Shown: positions 8,451 through 17,867 of the stretch, piece after piece
Position numbering within the stretch: the first letter of the stretch is position 1
How the letters are laid out: each line of letters starts with the position of its first letter
From: G963691835 sp963691835
GTDB taxonomy: Bacteria; Pseudomonadota; Alphaproteobacteria; Thalassobaculales; Thalassobaculaceae
Reading direction: 5' to 3'
Assembly: GCA_963691835.1 (NCBI GenBank)
Contig: OY829383.1
Location: 4,402,001-4,466,000, forward strand
Length of the DNA stretch: 64,000 nt
Notes under the pieces: generated by a model
The model's input: the letters and a program-made list of their open reading frames with translations, nothing else
What the model was told of the DNA's origin: nothing
Database searches by the model: none
Made by a program: the position numbers and the translations under genes

Positions 8451-9647
8451 TCAGACCGAAGAACGCTGTATGTGGCAATCCGGTCGCTTGAGAACATCCG
8501 GCTGGAGCGCCAACCCAAGCCCGGGACCGGCTGGCGCTGTGATGCGTCCGTTCGTTACCGGCGGAAGTGCGGTTACCAGCGCTCCGTACCAGTCGAAGTA
8601 GAAGGCTCGCACCATTTCCTGGATAAAGCAGTTCGGGACATGCATGGCGAGATGGGTCGACGCGGCGAGAACAACGGGCCCTGTGCAGTCGTGAAAGGCC
8701 ACGGGGACGTGCCAGGTCTCCGCCATCGCGGCAACCTTTCTGGCTTCTGAGATTCCGCCGCACCACGCGATGTCCATGATGATCAGGCTCAGCGCCTCCA
8801 ACTCAAGCAACTGACGGAAATCCGACCGGCTGCCTCGGGTCTCACCCACGGCGATCGGGGACTTCGTCGCCCGTGCCACCTCCCCCAGACTGGCGAGGTG
8901 ATCCATGAAGACCGGATCCTCCACCCAAAGCGGGTCGTACTGCTCCAGGGCCTGGGAGATTCGGACCGCCTGGGGACGGTTCCACATGGAATGAAGCTCA
9001 GCCATCACGTCGATGCGGTCACCGACCGCGCGCCGGATCTTCTCGAAGGGCTCCAGCGCCGATTTCAGATCGGCCGCGCTGATCATCTGCCCCCGGCTCG
9101 CCTCCGCCGCAAAGTCGAACGGCCAGATCTTCATGGCGTCGATGCCCATCTCCAGCAGGCTCTCCGCCAACTCATCCGCGCGGTTCAGGAAGGCATCCAA
9201 GTCCTCATAGGGCCCCGTATGCCGGTCCAGGCCGAAGTTCGCGGTTCCCTGGGTGGGTTCCTGGCGCACATATCGGTAGCCGGCGCAGGTGTTGTAGACC
9301 CGCACATCATCGCGGGTTGATCCGCCCAGCATCTGATGCAATGGCCGCCCAGCCGCCTGCCCCCAAAGATCCCACAACGCAATGTCGACCGCGGACCGCC
9401 CGCGCATCTCCGCACTGGCGCCGACGAACCCCACATAGCCGACCAGATGGGCCTGATGCCGCTCGATCTGCTGGGGGTCTTTGCCGAGAAGATAGGGTGC
9501 GATGATCCCGTGAACATGCGCCTCCGCCGACCCCGGTCCGTAGAATGTCTCGCCAAGGCCAACCAGCCCCTCATCGGTATGAACCTGAACCCAGAGGAGA
9601 TTCGGGAACTCCTCGATCCGGACGGTTTCAATAGCCGTCACCTTCAT
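8451..9647 (-). CDS. Enolase-superfamily dehydratase/racemase (mandelate racemase-like)
   Basis: The 398-residue protein has the N-terminal capping domain (MKVTAIETVRIEE...GLVGLGET) and the barrel domain. Metal-binding acids are in MAELH (about 217), WVEDP (about 240) and VGETRGSR (about 266), and a C-terminal FHDC histidine (about 319) fits the His-Asp dyad of mandelate-racemase and galactonate-dehydratase subgroups. A sugar-acid dehydratase is likely; the substrate is not determinable. The ATG overlaps the VOC gene stop (ATGA), so the two are coupled. Confidence 0.9.
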   Translation of the reverse strand: MKVTAIETVRIEEFPNLLWVQVHTDEGLVGLGETFYGPGSAEAHVHGIIAPYLLGKDPQQIERHQAHLVGYVGFVGASAEMRGRSAVDIALWDLWGQAAGRPLHQMLGGSTRDDVRVYNTCAGYRYVRQEPTQGTANFGLDRHTGPYEDLDAFLNRADELAESLLEMGIDAMKIWPFDFAAEASRGQMISAADLKSALEPFEKIRRAVGDRIDVMAELHSMWNRPQAVRISQALEQYDPLWVEDPVFMDHLASLGEVARATKSPIAVGETRGSRSDFRQLLELEALSLIIMDIAWCGGISEARKVAAMAETWHVPVAFHDCTGPVVLAASTHLAMHVPNCFIQEMVRAFYFDWYGALVTALPPVTNGRITAPAGPGLGLALQPDVLKRPDCHIQRSSV

Positions 9648-10054
9648 GACGCGGGGCCCTTCAACTCGACACCGTTGCCCTCGGGATCCGGGAAGTAAAT
9701 GGACAAGCCCGCCCCTTCCGCGCCGAATCGGTTCGCTGTGGTTCCAGGCTCCACACCGTGTGCGGCGAGATGCTCCCGGATCGTGGCGTCATCGAACGGC
9801 TCAACCCGCAACGCCACATGGTCCATGTTCGCCCCAGCAGCCGGCGCCTCGCCGCCGCCAGGGTTCCGCGTGATATCCACCAGATCGATCATGCTGGTTC
9901 CGGCGCGGAGATGCCAAAGACCAAGCGGTTCGTTGTGCCGCACGATCGTGCAGCCGACGACATCCAGATAGAACGCTTTCATCGTCTCGATATCGCGGGC
10001 GCGGATAACGACGTGATCGATTGCCTTCAACGCAAAAGGCGGGGTTCCAGTCAT
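9644..10054 (-). CDS. VOC family (glyoxalase/dioxygenase fold) protein
   Basis: The 136-residue protein has two paired beta-alpha-beta-beta-beta modules, with likely metal ligands H14 (IDHVVIRA), H79 (MDHVALRV) and E130 (GNGVELK). The length suits a single-domain glyoxalase, epimerase or ring-cleavage-type VOC protein; the reaction is unknown. GGGAGG stands 8 nt before ATG 10054. It overlaps the enolase-superfamily gene by 4 nt, suggesting both act on one compound. Confidence 0.9.
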   Translation of the reverse strand: MTGTPPFALKAIDHVVIRARDIETMKAFYLDVVGCTIVRHNEPLGLWHLRAGTSMIDLVDITRNPGGGEAPAAGANMDHVALRVEPFDDATIREHLAAHGVEPGTTANRFGAEGAGLSIYFPDPEGNGVELKGPAS

Positions 10055-10126
10055 GGAAAGCCTCCCAAAGGGCCCGGTTTTCCCTGAGTCTGCCCCGCAC
10101 AGACGCCCATGACAACGCAAACGAGG

Positions 10127-11155
10127 TCAGACGGCGTCGCCCATTGCTTTCAGATCGTTGCCGTCATACCAGATGTCGTTGGTATCGCTGGCATACCGGA
10201 ACCCGTCTGGAACAGACTTGGCGCCGTTCTCGATGTAACGGCTGACCAGTGCCTCCCGGAAGGCAGGCAGAATGACGTAACGGTCTTCCAATTCGACCGT
10301 CGTGCGGGCGTCGTCCTCCGAGATCATAACCTCATGCAGTTTCTCGCCCGGCCGGATGCCGACGATCCGGTGCGGCAGCCCAGGGCCAATCGCATCGGCG
10401 ACGTCCACGACCTTCATGCTGGGAATCTTCGGCACGAAGACCTCGGCACCCTGCATCTTGCCGAGACATGAGAGGACAAAATCAACGCCCTGGGAAAGCG
10501 TGATCCAGAACCGCGTCATCCGCGCGTCCGTGATCGGCAGGTGGTCCGTTCCGTCGTCCACCAGCTTCTTGAAGAAGGGAATGACGCTGCCGCGCGAGCC
10601 GATCACGTTGCCATACCTGACCACCGAAAAACGGCAACCGTCGGCGCCGGCGAGATTGTTGGCCGCGACGAAGATCTTGTCGGACGCGAGTTTCGTCGCG
10701 CCGTAGAGATTAATCGGGTTCGCCGCCTTGTCGGTGGACAGGGCGATGACCCGGCGCACCCCAGTCCGCAGCGCCGCTTTCACCACGTTCTCAGCGCCAT
10801 AGATGTTGGTCATGACGCATTCGAAGGGGTTGTACTCGGCGGTGGGCACGTGTTTCAGCGCCGCGGCGTGAACGACGTAGTCAACACCCCGCATCGCCAG
10901 TTCCAGGCGGTCCACATCCCGCACGTCGCCGATGAAGTAACGAAGCGAGCGGGTTTGAGACGGATCGAACTGCTGTGCCATCTCATACTGTTTCAGCTCA
11001 TCTCGTGAGAAGACGATGCAGCGCCGCACCTTGTGCTTGGCGAGAATGGCACCGACGAGTTCCTTACCGAACGAGCCGGTCCCTCCCGTGATCAACACGG
11101 ATTTGCCATCAAGATCGATGTGGCCTCGATCGAAGGAGAAAGGCGGGATGGTCAT
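10127..11155 (-). CDS. pseB: UDP-N-acetylglucosamine 4,6-dehydratase (inverting), PseB-like
   Basis: PseB carries out the first step of pseudaminic acid synthesis, converting UDP-GlcNAc to a 4-keto-6-deoxy-L-altro sugar. This 342-residue extended SDR has GGTGSFG at 24-30, the dehydratase dyad in STDKAANP (D142, K143) and Y151-G-A-T-K155. Other PseB features are the AALKHVPTAEYNPFE segment and RPGEKLHEVMIS near the C-terminus. It lies downstream of pseC on the same strand with an 89-nt gap. Later pathway genes (pseH, pseG, pseI, pseF) are not in the window. Confidence 0.92.
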   Translation of the reverse strand: MTIPPFSFDRGHIDLDGKSVLITGGTGSFGKELVGAILAKHKVRRCIVFSRDELKQYEMAQQFDPSQTRSLRYFIGDVRDVDRLELAMRGVDYVVHAAALKHVPTAEYNPFECVMTNIYGAENVVKAALRTGVRRVIALSTDKAANPINLYGATKLASDKIFVAANNLAGADGCRFSVVRYGNVIGSRGSVIPFFKKLVDDGTDHLPITDARMTRFWITLSQGVDFVLSCLGKMQGAEVFVPKIPSMKVVDVADAIGPGLPHRIVGIRPGEKLHEVMISEDDARTTVELEDRYVILPAFREALVSRYIENGAKSVPDGFRYASDTNDIWYDGNDLKAMGDAV

Positions 11156-11244
11156 GGACGGAGGACCCTTTGATTAGACGGTGTTGAGAAGCTGCTGCTT
11201 ACCGCCGCCATAGACTGAATTGTCGCACCCGGGAAATCTGACCG

Positions 11245-12513
11245 TCAATCAAGCGGGCCTAAGACGCCGAGTACGACTGCCAAAGCTTCCACCACCCGGT
11301 CGACATCCTGTTCGGTCATGGCGGGGAACAGCGGCAAGCTCAGACAACGGCTGTAGTAGCGCTCGGCCCCCGGCAACGAGACGGCGCCATAGCGTTGCTG
11401 ATAGTAGGGTTGGAGGTGGACAGGAATGTAGTGCACCTGGGTTCCGACGCCCTTCTCTCTCAGTCGGTACATGACATCGGTCCGTGTCGTCTCAAGTCCC
11501 TCAAAGTCGATCAACGCAACCGCGAGGTGCCATGCAGGCTCGCATCCCTTTGCGACTGGCTGTGCCCGGACCAGACCATTCGTTGTCGCAGAAAGTTTTT
11601 CCAACTGAAACGCGTACCGGTTCCGCAATCGCCGGCGCGTCTGGACGAAACGGCCCAGTTTGTCGAGTTGGCGTATGCCGAGGGCGCACTGAAGGTCCGT
11701 CAGGCGATAGTTCCATCCGACCTCCTGCATCTCGTAGTACCACGGCGCGGGCATCGGTTCGGACCCGTCCCCGGAAGTGCCATTAGCCCGTGTTTCGAAT
11801 GCCAGATCTGTATTCACAAAACTGGCCGGATCACGGGTCATGCCGTGGTTTCGCAAGCGTCGCAGCCGCGCCGCAAACGCCGAATCGGCCGTCGTCAGCA
11901 CGCCCCCTTCTCCGGTCGCGATGGTCTTCACGGGATGGGTTGAGAACACCACCGCCCGGCTGACATCACCCGCACCGACCGGGATCTGGCTGTCCCCGCT
12001 TCCGTGAGAGGCGCCGAGCACATGGCAAGCATCCTCGATCATCGGGACCGTTGGAAAGGCGGCGGTCATGGCGGCCATATTCACACAATGACCTGTCAGA
12101 TGAACGGGGAAGACGGCTTTGACGGTACCGCCTGAGCTTTCGACCCGATCCATGGCAGCCTGGACATGGCCTACGTCGGTAAGCCCCGTGTCCGGGTCCA
12201 CATCACAAAATTCGACCTCTGCCCCGACATAGCGGGCCGCATTCGCAGTTGCCAGGAACGTAACGCTGGGAACGATCACATGGTCGCCCGGGCCGAGATC
12301 GAGAGCAGCGGCGGCGAGATGAAGCCCTGCCGTGCCGCTGGAGCAGGCAATCGCCTCCGGCGCGCCGACGGCCTCCGCAAAGGCGGCTTCGTAGGCTTCG
12401 ACGGTCGGGCCGGTGGTCAGCCAATCGCCTTTCAGGACATCCACCACGGCGGCGACGTCATCGTCGTCCACCGTGTGACGGCCGTAGGGGAGAAATCCAT
12501 GGTCGGATGACAC
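11245..12513 (-). CDS. pseC: UDP-4-amino-4,6-dideoxy-N-acetyl-L-altrosamine transaminase, PseC-like
   Basis: This is a PLP-dependent sugar aminotransferase of the DegT/DnrJ/EryC1 family and the second step of pseudaminic acid synthesis. The 422-residue protein has SSGTAGLHLA for phosphate contacts, D161 in MIEDACH for the pyridine nitrogen and the Schiff-base lysine K196 in FSTHPVKTIATGEGG. The start is GTG 12513, with GAGG about 7 nt upstream. Only 12 nt separate it from the HlyD-type gene, so it is probably in the type I secretion operon. Assignment to PseC rather than a related aminotransferase rests on its pairing with pseB. Confidence 0.9.
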   Translation of the reverse strand: MSSDHGFLPYGRHTVDDDDVAAVVDVLKGDWLTTGPTVEAYEAAFAEAVGAPEAIACSSGTAGLHLAAAALDLGPGDHVIVPSVTFLATANAARYVGAEVEFCDVDPDTGLTDVGHVQAAMDRVESSGGTVKAVFPVHLTGHCVNMAAMTAAFPTVPMIEDACHVLGASHGSGDSQIPVGAGDVSRAVVFSTHPVKTIATGEGGVLTTADSAFAARLRRLRNHGMTRDPASFVNTDLAFETRANGTSGDGSEPMPAPWYYEMQEVGWNYRLTDLQCALGIRQLDKLGRFVQTRRRLRNRYAFQLEKLSATTNGLVRAQPVAKGCEPAWHLAVALIDFEGLETTRTDVMYRLREKGVGTQVHYIPVHLQPYYQQRYGAVSLPGAERYYSRCLSLPLFPAMTEQDVDRVVEALAVVLGVLGPLD

Positions 12514-12525
12514 GGGAGCGCCTCG

Positions 12526-13866
12526 TCAGTTCTCGCGCAGCGCGTGATCAAAACTGCGCGCAAGGGGGGCGACCAGATACTCGAACAACGTCTGGTCCCC
12601 GGTGCTGATCACCGCCATCGCCGGCATGCCCTGCAGAAGCTGTATTCCGGACTGCTCCTCCAGGCTCTCCCGGTCGAGCACGATACGGCCGAGATAGTGG
12701 GGGGGCACGCCCTGCTCTTCGATCAAATCAGGTGAGACATAGACCAGAATGCCGTCAATCGGGATCGTCGTCCGTTGACTGAGGGACGTCAGCCGGACCG
12801 ACGCGGGAGAGCCGATGCGAACCTCGTCGATGTTCTGCGGATCGATCTGAACTTCGACAACCAACTCATCCGCATGCGGTACGATGCCGAGGATCGGCTC
12901 GCCGGGCCCAACCACGCCTCCTTCGTTGTGAAAACGAAGGCCGTAGACCCGTCCGGCGGCAGGGGCCCGGATGCTTGTTCTGAACAGGGCATCCTCAGCC
13001 CCGGCCAACCGGTCAACGAGATCGGCCAACTGCTCCTGAACCCGGCGGAGTTCCGTCTCTACGTCAGAAGCCGCCTTCTCCCGAATGTTCACCAACTGGA
13101 ACTCAGTCTCCGCGATGGTCTGCTCTGCCCGTGCCGCCAGCGCGGTGCGGTTGCCGATGCTGCCTTCCAACTGGGCAGCGGTTCTCTGCAGCGACAGTAG
13201 CCGCGGCTTCCGCTCCAGCCCTTTCTGATAGAGGATCCGGACCGCGTCGATCTCCTCGGCGATGTAGCCAAGCTGTTTTCGGTCCGCATCCTGTTGGGCG
13301 TTCAACGCCGCAATCTCTTCGCGTGACTTTCCAATCCGGCGGCGAAGAAGGGAAACCTGGCTTGAGCGGGCGGCCATTCGGTTGGCGAAGAGCCGCCGCT
13401 GTCCGGCGATGATTTCGTCGACCGTGGCGTCTCCAGTGCGGTTCAAGAGGGCGTCTGGAAACAGGATCTCGTCATCCTCGTCGCGTTCGGCCAGCAGACG
13501 AGCCTCCGCCCCCTTGTTCGCGAGGAACTGCTGTTCAAGCAGGTCGACTTCCATGCGGCTGCGCGTGGGCTCAAGTTCCAGCAGGATCTGGTCCTGCTCC
13601 ACCAACATGCCGTCCCGGACCAGGATGGACTTCACGATCCCGCCTTCCAGGTGCTGAACGGTCTTCTGATTGCTGTCGACCTGCAGATTGCCTTGGGCGA
13701 TGGCCCCACTACCGAGTGGGGCCAGCCATGCCCAAACCGCGAACACGCCAAAAAACAACGCAATGATGAGCACGCCGGCGAGGGTCACACCGCCCCATCT
13801 CTTTGGGTTGGAGCGCTCGTCGTTGTCGAAGCCGTACTCGTCGAGCGGATCGATCGCAGAGCTCAT
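12526..13866 (-). CDS. HlyD-family type I secretion membrane-fusion (adaptor) protein
   Basis: The 446-residue protein has one transmembrane helix (about residues 27-50) after a cytoplasmic N-terminus. The membrane-proximal half-lipoyl motif (GNLQVDSNQKTVQHLEGGIVKSILVRDG) is followed by a long coiled-coil hairpin (about 110-280) and the second lipoyl half and beta-barrel (TSIRAPAAGRVYGL onward). It bridges the ABC exporter to a TolC-type channel. The ATG overlaps the ABC gene stop by 4 nt, and pseC follows after 12 nt. A TolC-like gene occurs at 62152-63540 but is not linked. Confidence 0.95.
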   Translation of the reverse strand: MSSAIDPLDEYGFDNDERSNPKRWGGVTLAGVLIIALFFGVFAVWAWLAPLGSGAIAQGNLQVDSNQKTVQHLEGGIVKSILVRDGMLVEQDQILLELEPTRSRMEVDLLEQQFLANKGAEARLLAERDEDDEILFPDALLNRTGDATVDEIIAGQRRLFANRMAARSSQVSLLRRRIGKSREEIAALNAQQDADRKQLGYIAEEIDAVRILYQKGLERKPRLLSLQRTAAQLEGSIGNRTALAARAEQTIAETEFQLVNIREKAASDVETELRRVQEQLADLVDRLAGAEDALFRTSIRAPAAGRVYGLRFHNEGGVVGPGEPILGIVPHADELVVEVQIDPQNIDEVRIGSPASVRLTSLSQRTTIPIDGILVYVSPDLIEEQGVPPHYLGRIVLDRESLEEQSGIQLLQGMPAMAVISTGDQTLFEYLVAPLARSFDHALREN

Positions 13867-16286
13867 CCTCGACCGTCCCGGCCTGCCGGTCGGGCAGAAA
13901 TCGAGTCAATGGACTGAACGTTCAAGGCGCCACCCCCTGCATTCGCCACTTGAGGGGCGAGAACCCGGGTTCTCGGTGCCGCTTCATCCATCAGGGGCGG
14001 CGGTACGGGATGACGCGGCGGCCGCTGCGTGACCGGATCAGGAGCCGGTGCGGAAGGCGGTGGCGGAACCGGTTGCGCTGAGGCGGCCACAGGGCGTGGC
14101 TGCGGCGGCGACGGGGGTGGCGGTGGCGCCACGCGCTGCGGTGCGCTCGGCTGTACCGGCGGCGGCGCTTGGACAACGGTCGGCGGCGTCACGGGCTGCC
14201 GAGGCGCCGCTTCCGGCTCACGATGCCGCGCCCGGCCGCCGCCGAACCGGCCCGGCATTCCCGGCGGCCGGGGAATGGACTCACGCGGCGGCTCAAGGTC
14301 CGTGTTGGCAACCGGCGGTCTGGCAGGCGGCATTGCCGGTGCGGCACCACCGCTGCCGAGATACGGAGTCGCAACCCGCCGACCCGATGGAGGCGGCGGC
14401 GGAGGCGGTGCCAGCCTTTGTCCCTGGCCGGGAACCGGCGGCGGAGGCGGTGTCCTCGTCTGAGGCGGCTGCCCTCCTTGAGCGGCCCCCTGGGCGGGGG
14501 CGCCAGCGCCCCCTGGCTGTTGCGGCGGGTTTGCGAAGGCCTGTTCAAGCGAGGCGGCTACCAAGGGGTCAGGACGCCCCGGCGTTCCCTGATGACGGGC
14601 CGGCTGCGGTGCCGTCGGAAGAACCTCTTCCCGGGGGCCGAACTTCTGGACCATGCCGTTCTGGAGCACCAAAACCTTGTCCATGTGAGAGACGGCATGC
14701 GGCCGGTGTGTGATCAGAATGACGGTGATGCCGCGCTTCTTCATCGTATCGATGGCGCTCATCAGGGCGTCATCCCCGGACGCATCCAGGTTCGAGTTCG
14801 GTTCATCCAGGACAAGCACTTTCGGGTCCCCGTAAAGGGCACGGGCGAGTGCAACACGCTGTCTCTGGCCGCCGGAGAGGATGGCACCCGCGTTGCCGAT
14901 CTGGGTGTCGTAGCCGTCCGGCAAGCGCAAAATCTGTTCATGGAGGCCCGCAAGCTTTGCGGCCGCGACGATCGCGTCAGGATCGGGGCTGTCCGACAGG
15001 CGGGCGACATTATCGGCAACAGTGCCTTCGAACAGTTCGCTCTCCTGCGGCATGAAGCCAATATGCCGGCCAAGCTCGTCCGGGTTCCAGGCAAAGGCAT
15101 CGGCCCCGTCGAACCGCACACTTCCGACGGTCGGCCGCTCCACACCAACAAGCAGCCGGGCGAGGGTCGATTTGCCTGCGGCGGACGGGCCGATGACGCC
15201 GAGCGCCTCCCCCGCTTCAAGCGAGAACGATATCCGCTGAAGAATGGGGCGGGTCGTCCCTTTCGGCTGGTACCCGAGGTTCTCAACCGCGAGCTGGCCC
15301 GTCGGCGGCGGTAACTCCATTCTGGATATCCGGGACTGCGCCGTGGCCAGCGCAGTCTCGATCGTCCTGTAGGCTTCGACGGCGTCCGCGAGGTTCCGGG
15401 CTTGGCCGATCCCCATCTCCACGGGCTGCAGCGCCCGGCCGAGAATAAGGACCGACGCGATCATCATGCCGGGCGTCATCACGATATCCGGGTCAACGAT
15501 CTGCAACACAGCGACCGACATGATGGCCATCTGGATCAGCATGCGCATGGATTTGGATATCGCCTGGAAGACGGCGACCCGGTCGCTGGCCTTGCTCTGA
15601 AGGTCCAGCACCATGTCGTTCTCACGCCGCCAGCGCCCCAGAATGGAGCGGCGCATGCCCATGCTCTCGACCACAGCCGCATTTCGGACGGCCGAGTCCG
15701 CCGCCTGATAAGCCCGGGTGGAGTGTTGCTGAGCCTCCGCCAACGCCGTCCGGGTCACCCGGTCGTTGACCAGGCCCAGGATCAACATGATCACGGCACC
15801 AAAGACAGCCGTGATGCCCATGGCTGGGTTCACCCAAAAGATGATGATGATGAAAACCGGGACCCAGGGAACGTCCAGCATGGTCAACATGCCCGGCCCC
15901 GTCAGGAAGGTCCGGAGTGTCGCCAGCGCGCGGAGTGGGTTGCTGTTCGGCTGAGCACCGCGATCGAGTGCGTCGGCAATCAGCGAGGACAAGAGAACCG
16001 GGCCGATGCGGCGGTCAATCCATCCACTGATGCGGACGAACGCAAACGCCCGGATCGCGTCGAGCGCAGCCTGTACGGCAAGGGCCACGACCGCCATCAG
16101 AAGAAGCAGGAACAGCGTCGACTCGCTACGGCTCGACAGGACCCGGTCGAAGACCTGGAACATGAAGATGGGCATTGTCAGCATCAGCAGATTGACTGCG
16201 AAGCTGAACATGCCGGCCGCGAAAAACGCCGTGTAACAGGCGCGCAGCAAGCGTCCGACGGTTATCGTCTTGTCCGGTTTCGCCAT
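13863..16286 (-). CDS. Type I secretion ABC permease/ATPase with proline-rich C-terminal tail
   Basis: The 807-residue protein (from ATG 16286; a TTG 30 nt upstream is an alternative, and neither has a strong ribosome site) is a PrtD/RTX-type exporter without a peptidase domain. Residues ~1-300 hold the transmembrane helices. The ATPase has Walker A GPSAAGKST (about 365-375), signature LSGGQRQRVALARAL and Walker B VLVLDEPNSNLD. From about residue 565 to the end it carries a ~240-residue tail dominated by proline, glutamine, glycine and alanine, with runs such as PPPPPPP. Family members usually stop soon after the ATPase, so the tail is extra. The cargo is not evident nearby. Confidence 0.93.
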   Translation of the reverse strand: MAKPDKTITVGRLLRACYTAFFAAGMFSFAVNLLMLTMPIFMFQVFDRVLSSRSESTLFLLLLMAVVALAVQAALDAIRAFAFVRISGWIDRRIGPVLLSSLIADALDRGAQPNSNPLRALATLRTFLTGPGMLTMLDVPWVPVFIIIIFWVNPAMGITAVFGAVIMLILGLVNDRVTRTALAEAQQHSTRAYQAADSAVRNAAVVESMGMRRSILGRWRRENDMVLDLQSKASDRVAVFQAISKSMRMLIQMAIMSVAVLQIVDPDIVMTPGMMIASVLILGRALQPVEMGIGQARNLADAVEAYRTIETALATAQSRISRMELPPPTGQLAVENLGYQPKGTTRPILQRISFSLEAGEALGVIGPSAAGKSTLARLLVGVERPTVGSVRFDGADAFAWNPDELGRHIGFMPQESELFEGTVADNVARLSDSPDPDAIVAAAKLAGLHEQILRLPDGYDTQIGNAGAILSGGQRQRVALARALYGDPKVLVLDEPNSNLDASGDDALMSAIDTMKKRGITVILITHRPHAVSHMDKVLVLQNGMVQKFGPREEVLPTAPQPARHQGTPGRPDPLVAASLEQAFANPPQQPGGAGAPAQGAAQGGQPPQTRTPPPPPVPGQGQRLAPPPPPPPSGRRVATPYLGSGGAAPAMPPARPPVANTDLEPPRESIPRPPGMPGRFGGGRARHREPEAAPRQPVTPPTVVQAPPPVQPSAPQRVAPPPPPSPPQPRPVAASAQPVPPPPSAPAPDPVTQRPPRHPVPPPLMDEAAPRTRVLAPQVANAGGGALNVQSIDSISARPAGRDGRG

Positions 16287-16421
16287 GCGTTCGGTTGCCG
16301 TCGCCGCTGTCGCCAAGGTTAACGGCGGGAATCTAGCATGTCCCGTGCCAAACCGCGATCAGGCACGGGCGGACCCGCCGTCGAAGCCCCGGATGGGTCG
16401 GTCCGAATTAGTCTTTCGGAC

Positions 16422-16712
16422 TCAATCCTCTGTAAACTTCGCGAGGTCGATATCGCCGTGACGGAACGGGACCCAGTACTTGGTCTCTGTGTTGAACTGA
16501 ATGCCGTAGATGTTCTTGCAGAACACCTTCATGGGCGGGGTCTGCCCCTCGGCTTCGGTCTTGCCCACGTCAACGAGCTCGGAGCCTTTGAAATGCTTCT
16601 CCCACGCGGCCGCAACGTCCCCGCGTTCGCTCTCTGAAAGATCGTTGACCGCCATGGCGAGATCCCATGTCTGCTCAAGATCGTTCCAAAGGTCGTCGAG
16701 ATACGTCCCCAT
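16422..16712 (-). CDS. Hypothetical protein, 96 aa
   Basis: This small, acidic, soluble-looking protein begins MGTYLDDLWNDLEQTWDLA, with a helical N-terminal half. The C-terminal half looks beta-rich (PPMKVFCKNIYGIQFNTETKYWVPF). ATG 16712 has AGGA about 8 nt upstream, better than an in-frame start 33 nt earlier. No family is recognised. It sits upstream of the type I secretion ABC gene on the same strand (gap ~135 nt) and is divergent from the sulfotransferase gene. Confidence 0.7.
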   Translation of the reverse strand: MGTYLDDLWNDLEQTWDLAMAVNDLSESERGDVAAAWEKHFKGSELVDVGKTEAEGQTPPMKVFCKNIYGIQFNTETKYWVPFRHGDIDLAKFTED

Positions 16713-16744
16713 CACTCGTTCCTGTCTTGTGCCGCTCGAAAACA

Positions 16745-16771
16745 TTGCTCAGGTCGTCAGGGCCTTATAAT
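16745..16771 (+). promoter_or_regulatory. Candidate sigma-70-type promoter for the sulfotransferase operon
   Basis: TTGCTC (16745-16750) and a perfect TATAAT (16766-16771) are separated by 15 nt, a little short of the optimum. They lie 128 nt before the sulfotransferase ATG in the divergent gap. A GCGCGCGCGC stretch follows near 16814. Confidence 0.4.
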
Positions 16772-16898
16772 GGATCGGTGACGGTTGGCGAAGTCCAAAA
16801 ACACCGCTCTTTCGCGCGCGCGCTGACAACAAGGCCTAGCGGGAAGGACGGGCGGCGGCACCGACCGAGATACTCCGCCTCTATGAGAAGGACCCCAA

Positions 16899-17753
16899 AT
16901 GAAAGGATCCCAGACGTCCGGACGCCGCGCTGCCGGCTCAGACGGTCACGTTGGACGGGGGCCCATCGTGATTGGGGGAACCGGTGGTTCCGGAACACGG
17001 GCCGTCCAGCGGGCCCTGGAGGCCGCCGGGGTTTTCATGGGCACGCGCCTCAACGATTCCGGCGATGCCATGGACTTCGAGCCGTTCCTGGACTCAGTCA
17101 TAAACGACATCCTTCTTGAGACGCGGTCCCTTGCTTACGATCCCGAAAGCCTATCTGCCGGTCTCCGTCAGCGCGTCCACGGGGCGTTCCGGGCTGCACT
17201 GAATGATTTCCGTTCCGATCTGCCAAGTGACGCCGAAGGCTGGGGATGGAAAAACCCGAGAAGCATGTACGTGCTGCCACTTCTCGCGACCCAGTGTCCC
17301 GGCCTTCGTTTCATCCACTTGGTGAGGGACGGCAGAGACATGGCCATCAGCGAGAACAAGAACCAGCCACGCAAGCACTACGCCGCCCTCTTCAATGCGC
17401 CCGAGAACAAGGATGACCCGCTGCAGCCGGATCCCGAACTTTCGATTCGGCTTTGGGCGCGGGCGAATGGCGACACTGCAGCGTTCGGAGAACGGGTTCT
17501 CGGTCCGGCCTATCTCCGTGTCTCGTTCGAGCAGCTTTGTGCAGCCCCCGTCCGGGAGATGACACGCATTCTGACCCACGCCGGGCTGTCGGAAGCGCGA
17601 ATCAGCGCGAAAGTCGATCGGTCGGCGGAAGAAATCAGCGCCCCTGGCTCCCTTGGCCGGTGGCGTACCCTTTCGGACGAGATCCGGAAAACGCTTTGGG
17701 CCATCGCTGGGAATGAGTTGTCTTGGTTCGGATATCCGGAAAGCGCTGGTTGA
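16899..17753 (+). CDS. Sulfotransferase family protein, 284 aa
   Basis: This protein probably transfers sulfate from PAPS to a glycan or protein acceptor. The 5'-phosphosulfate-binding loop is IVIGGTGGSGTR (about residues 23-34), and the 3'-phosphate-binding region is RFIHLVRDGRDMAIS (about 145-158). AAGGAC precedes the ATG. It is followed after 114 nt by a second, larger sulfotransferase fusion on the same strand. The linkage to pseB/pseC and a secretion ABC protein suggests surface-glycan modification. Confidence 0.85.
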   Translation: MKGSQTSGRRAAGSDGHVGRGPIVIGGTGGSGTRAVQRALEAAGVFMGTRLNDSGDAMDFEPFLDSVINDILLETRSLAYDPESLSAGLRQRVHGAFRAALNDFRSDLPSDAEGWGWKNPRSMYVLPLLATQCPGLRFIHLVRDGRDMAISENKNQPRKHYAALFNAPENKDDPLQPDPELSIRLWARANGDTAAFGERVLGPAYLRVSFEQLCAAPVREMTRILTHAGLSEARISAKVDRSAEEISAPGSLGRWRTLSDEIRKTLWAIAGNELSWFGYPESAG

Positions 17754-17867
17754 TACCGCTGGCGCCGCATTGTCGCTCCCAAAGCCGAACTGTGTTAAGT
17801 TCCGACCGTGCCCTGTCGAAGCTTGCCTGCAGGCAACCTCCGGGCCCAACCCGATCCCTGAAGCCCG

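Noticed and set aside
14029..14463. Glycine-rich plus-strand frame opposite the proline-rich ABC tail
   Set aside because: Glycine runs are the complement of proline codons, not an independent protein.
15402..16322. Plus-strand frame opposite the type I secretion ABC gene
   Set aside because: Antisense of a verified ABC transmembrane region; histidine- and aspartate-rich shadow sequence.
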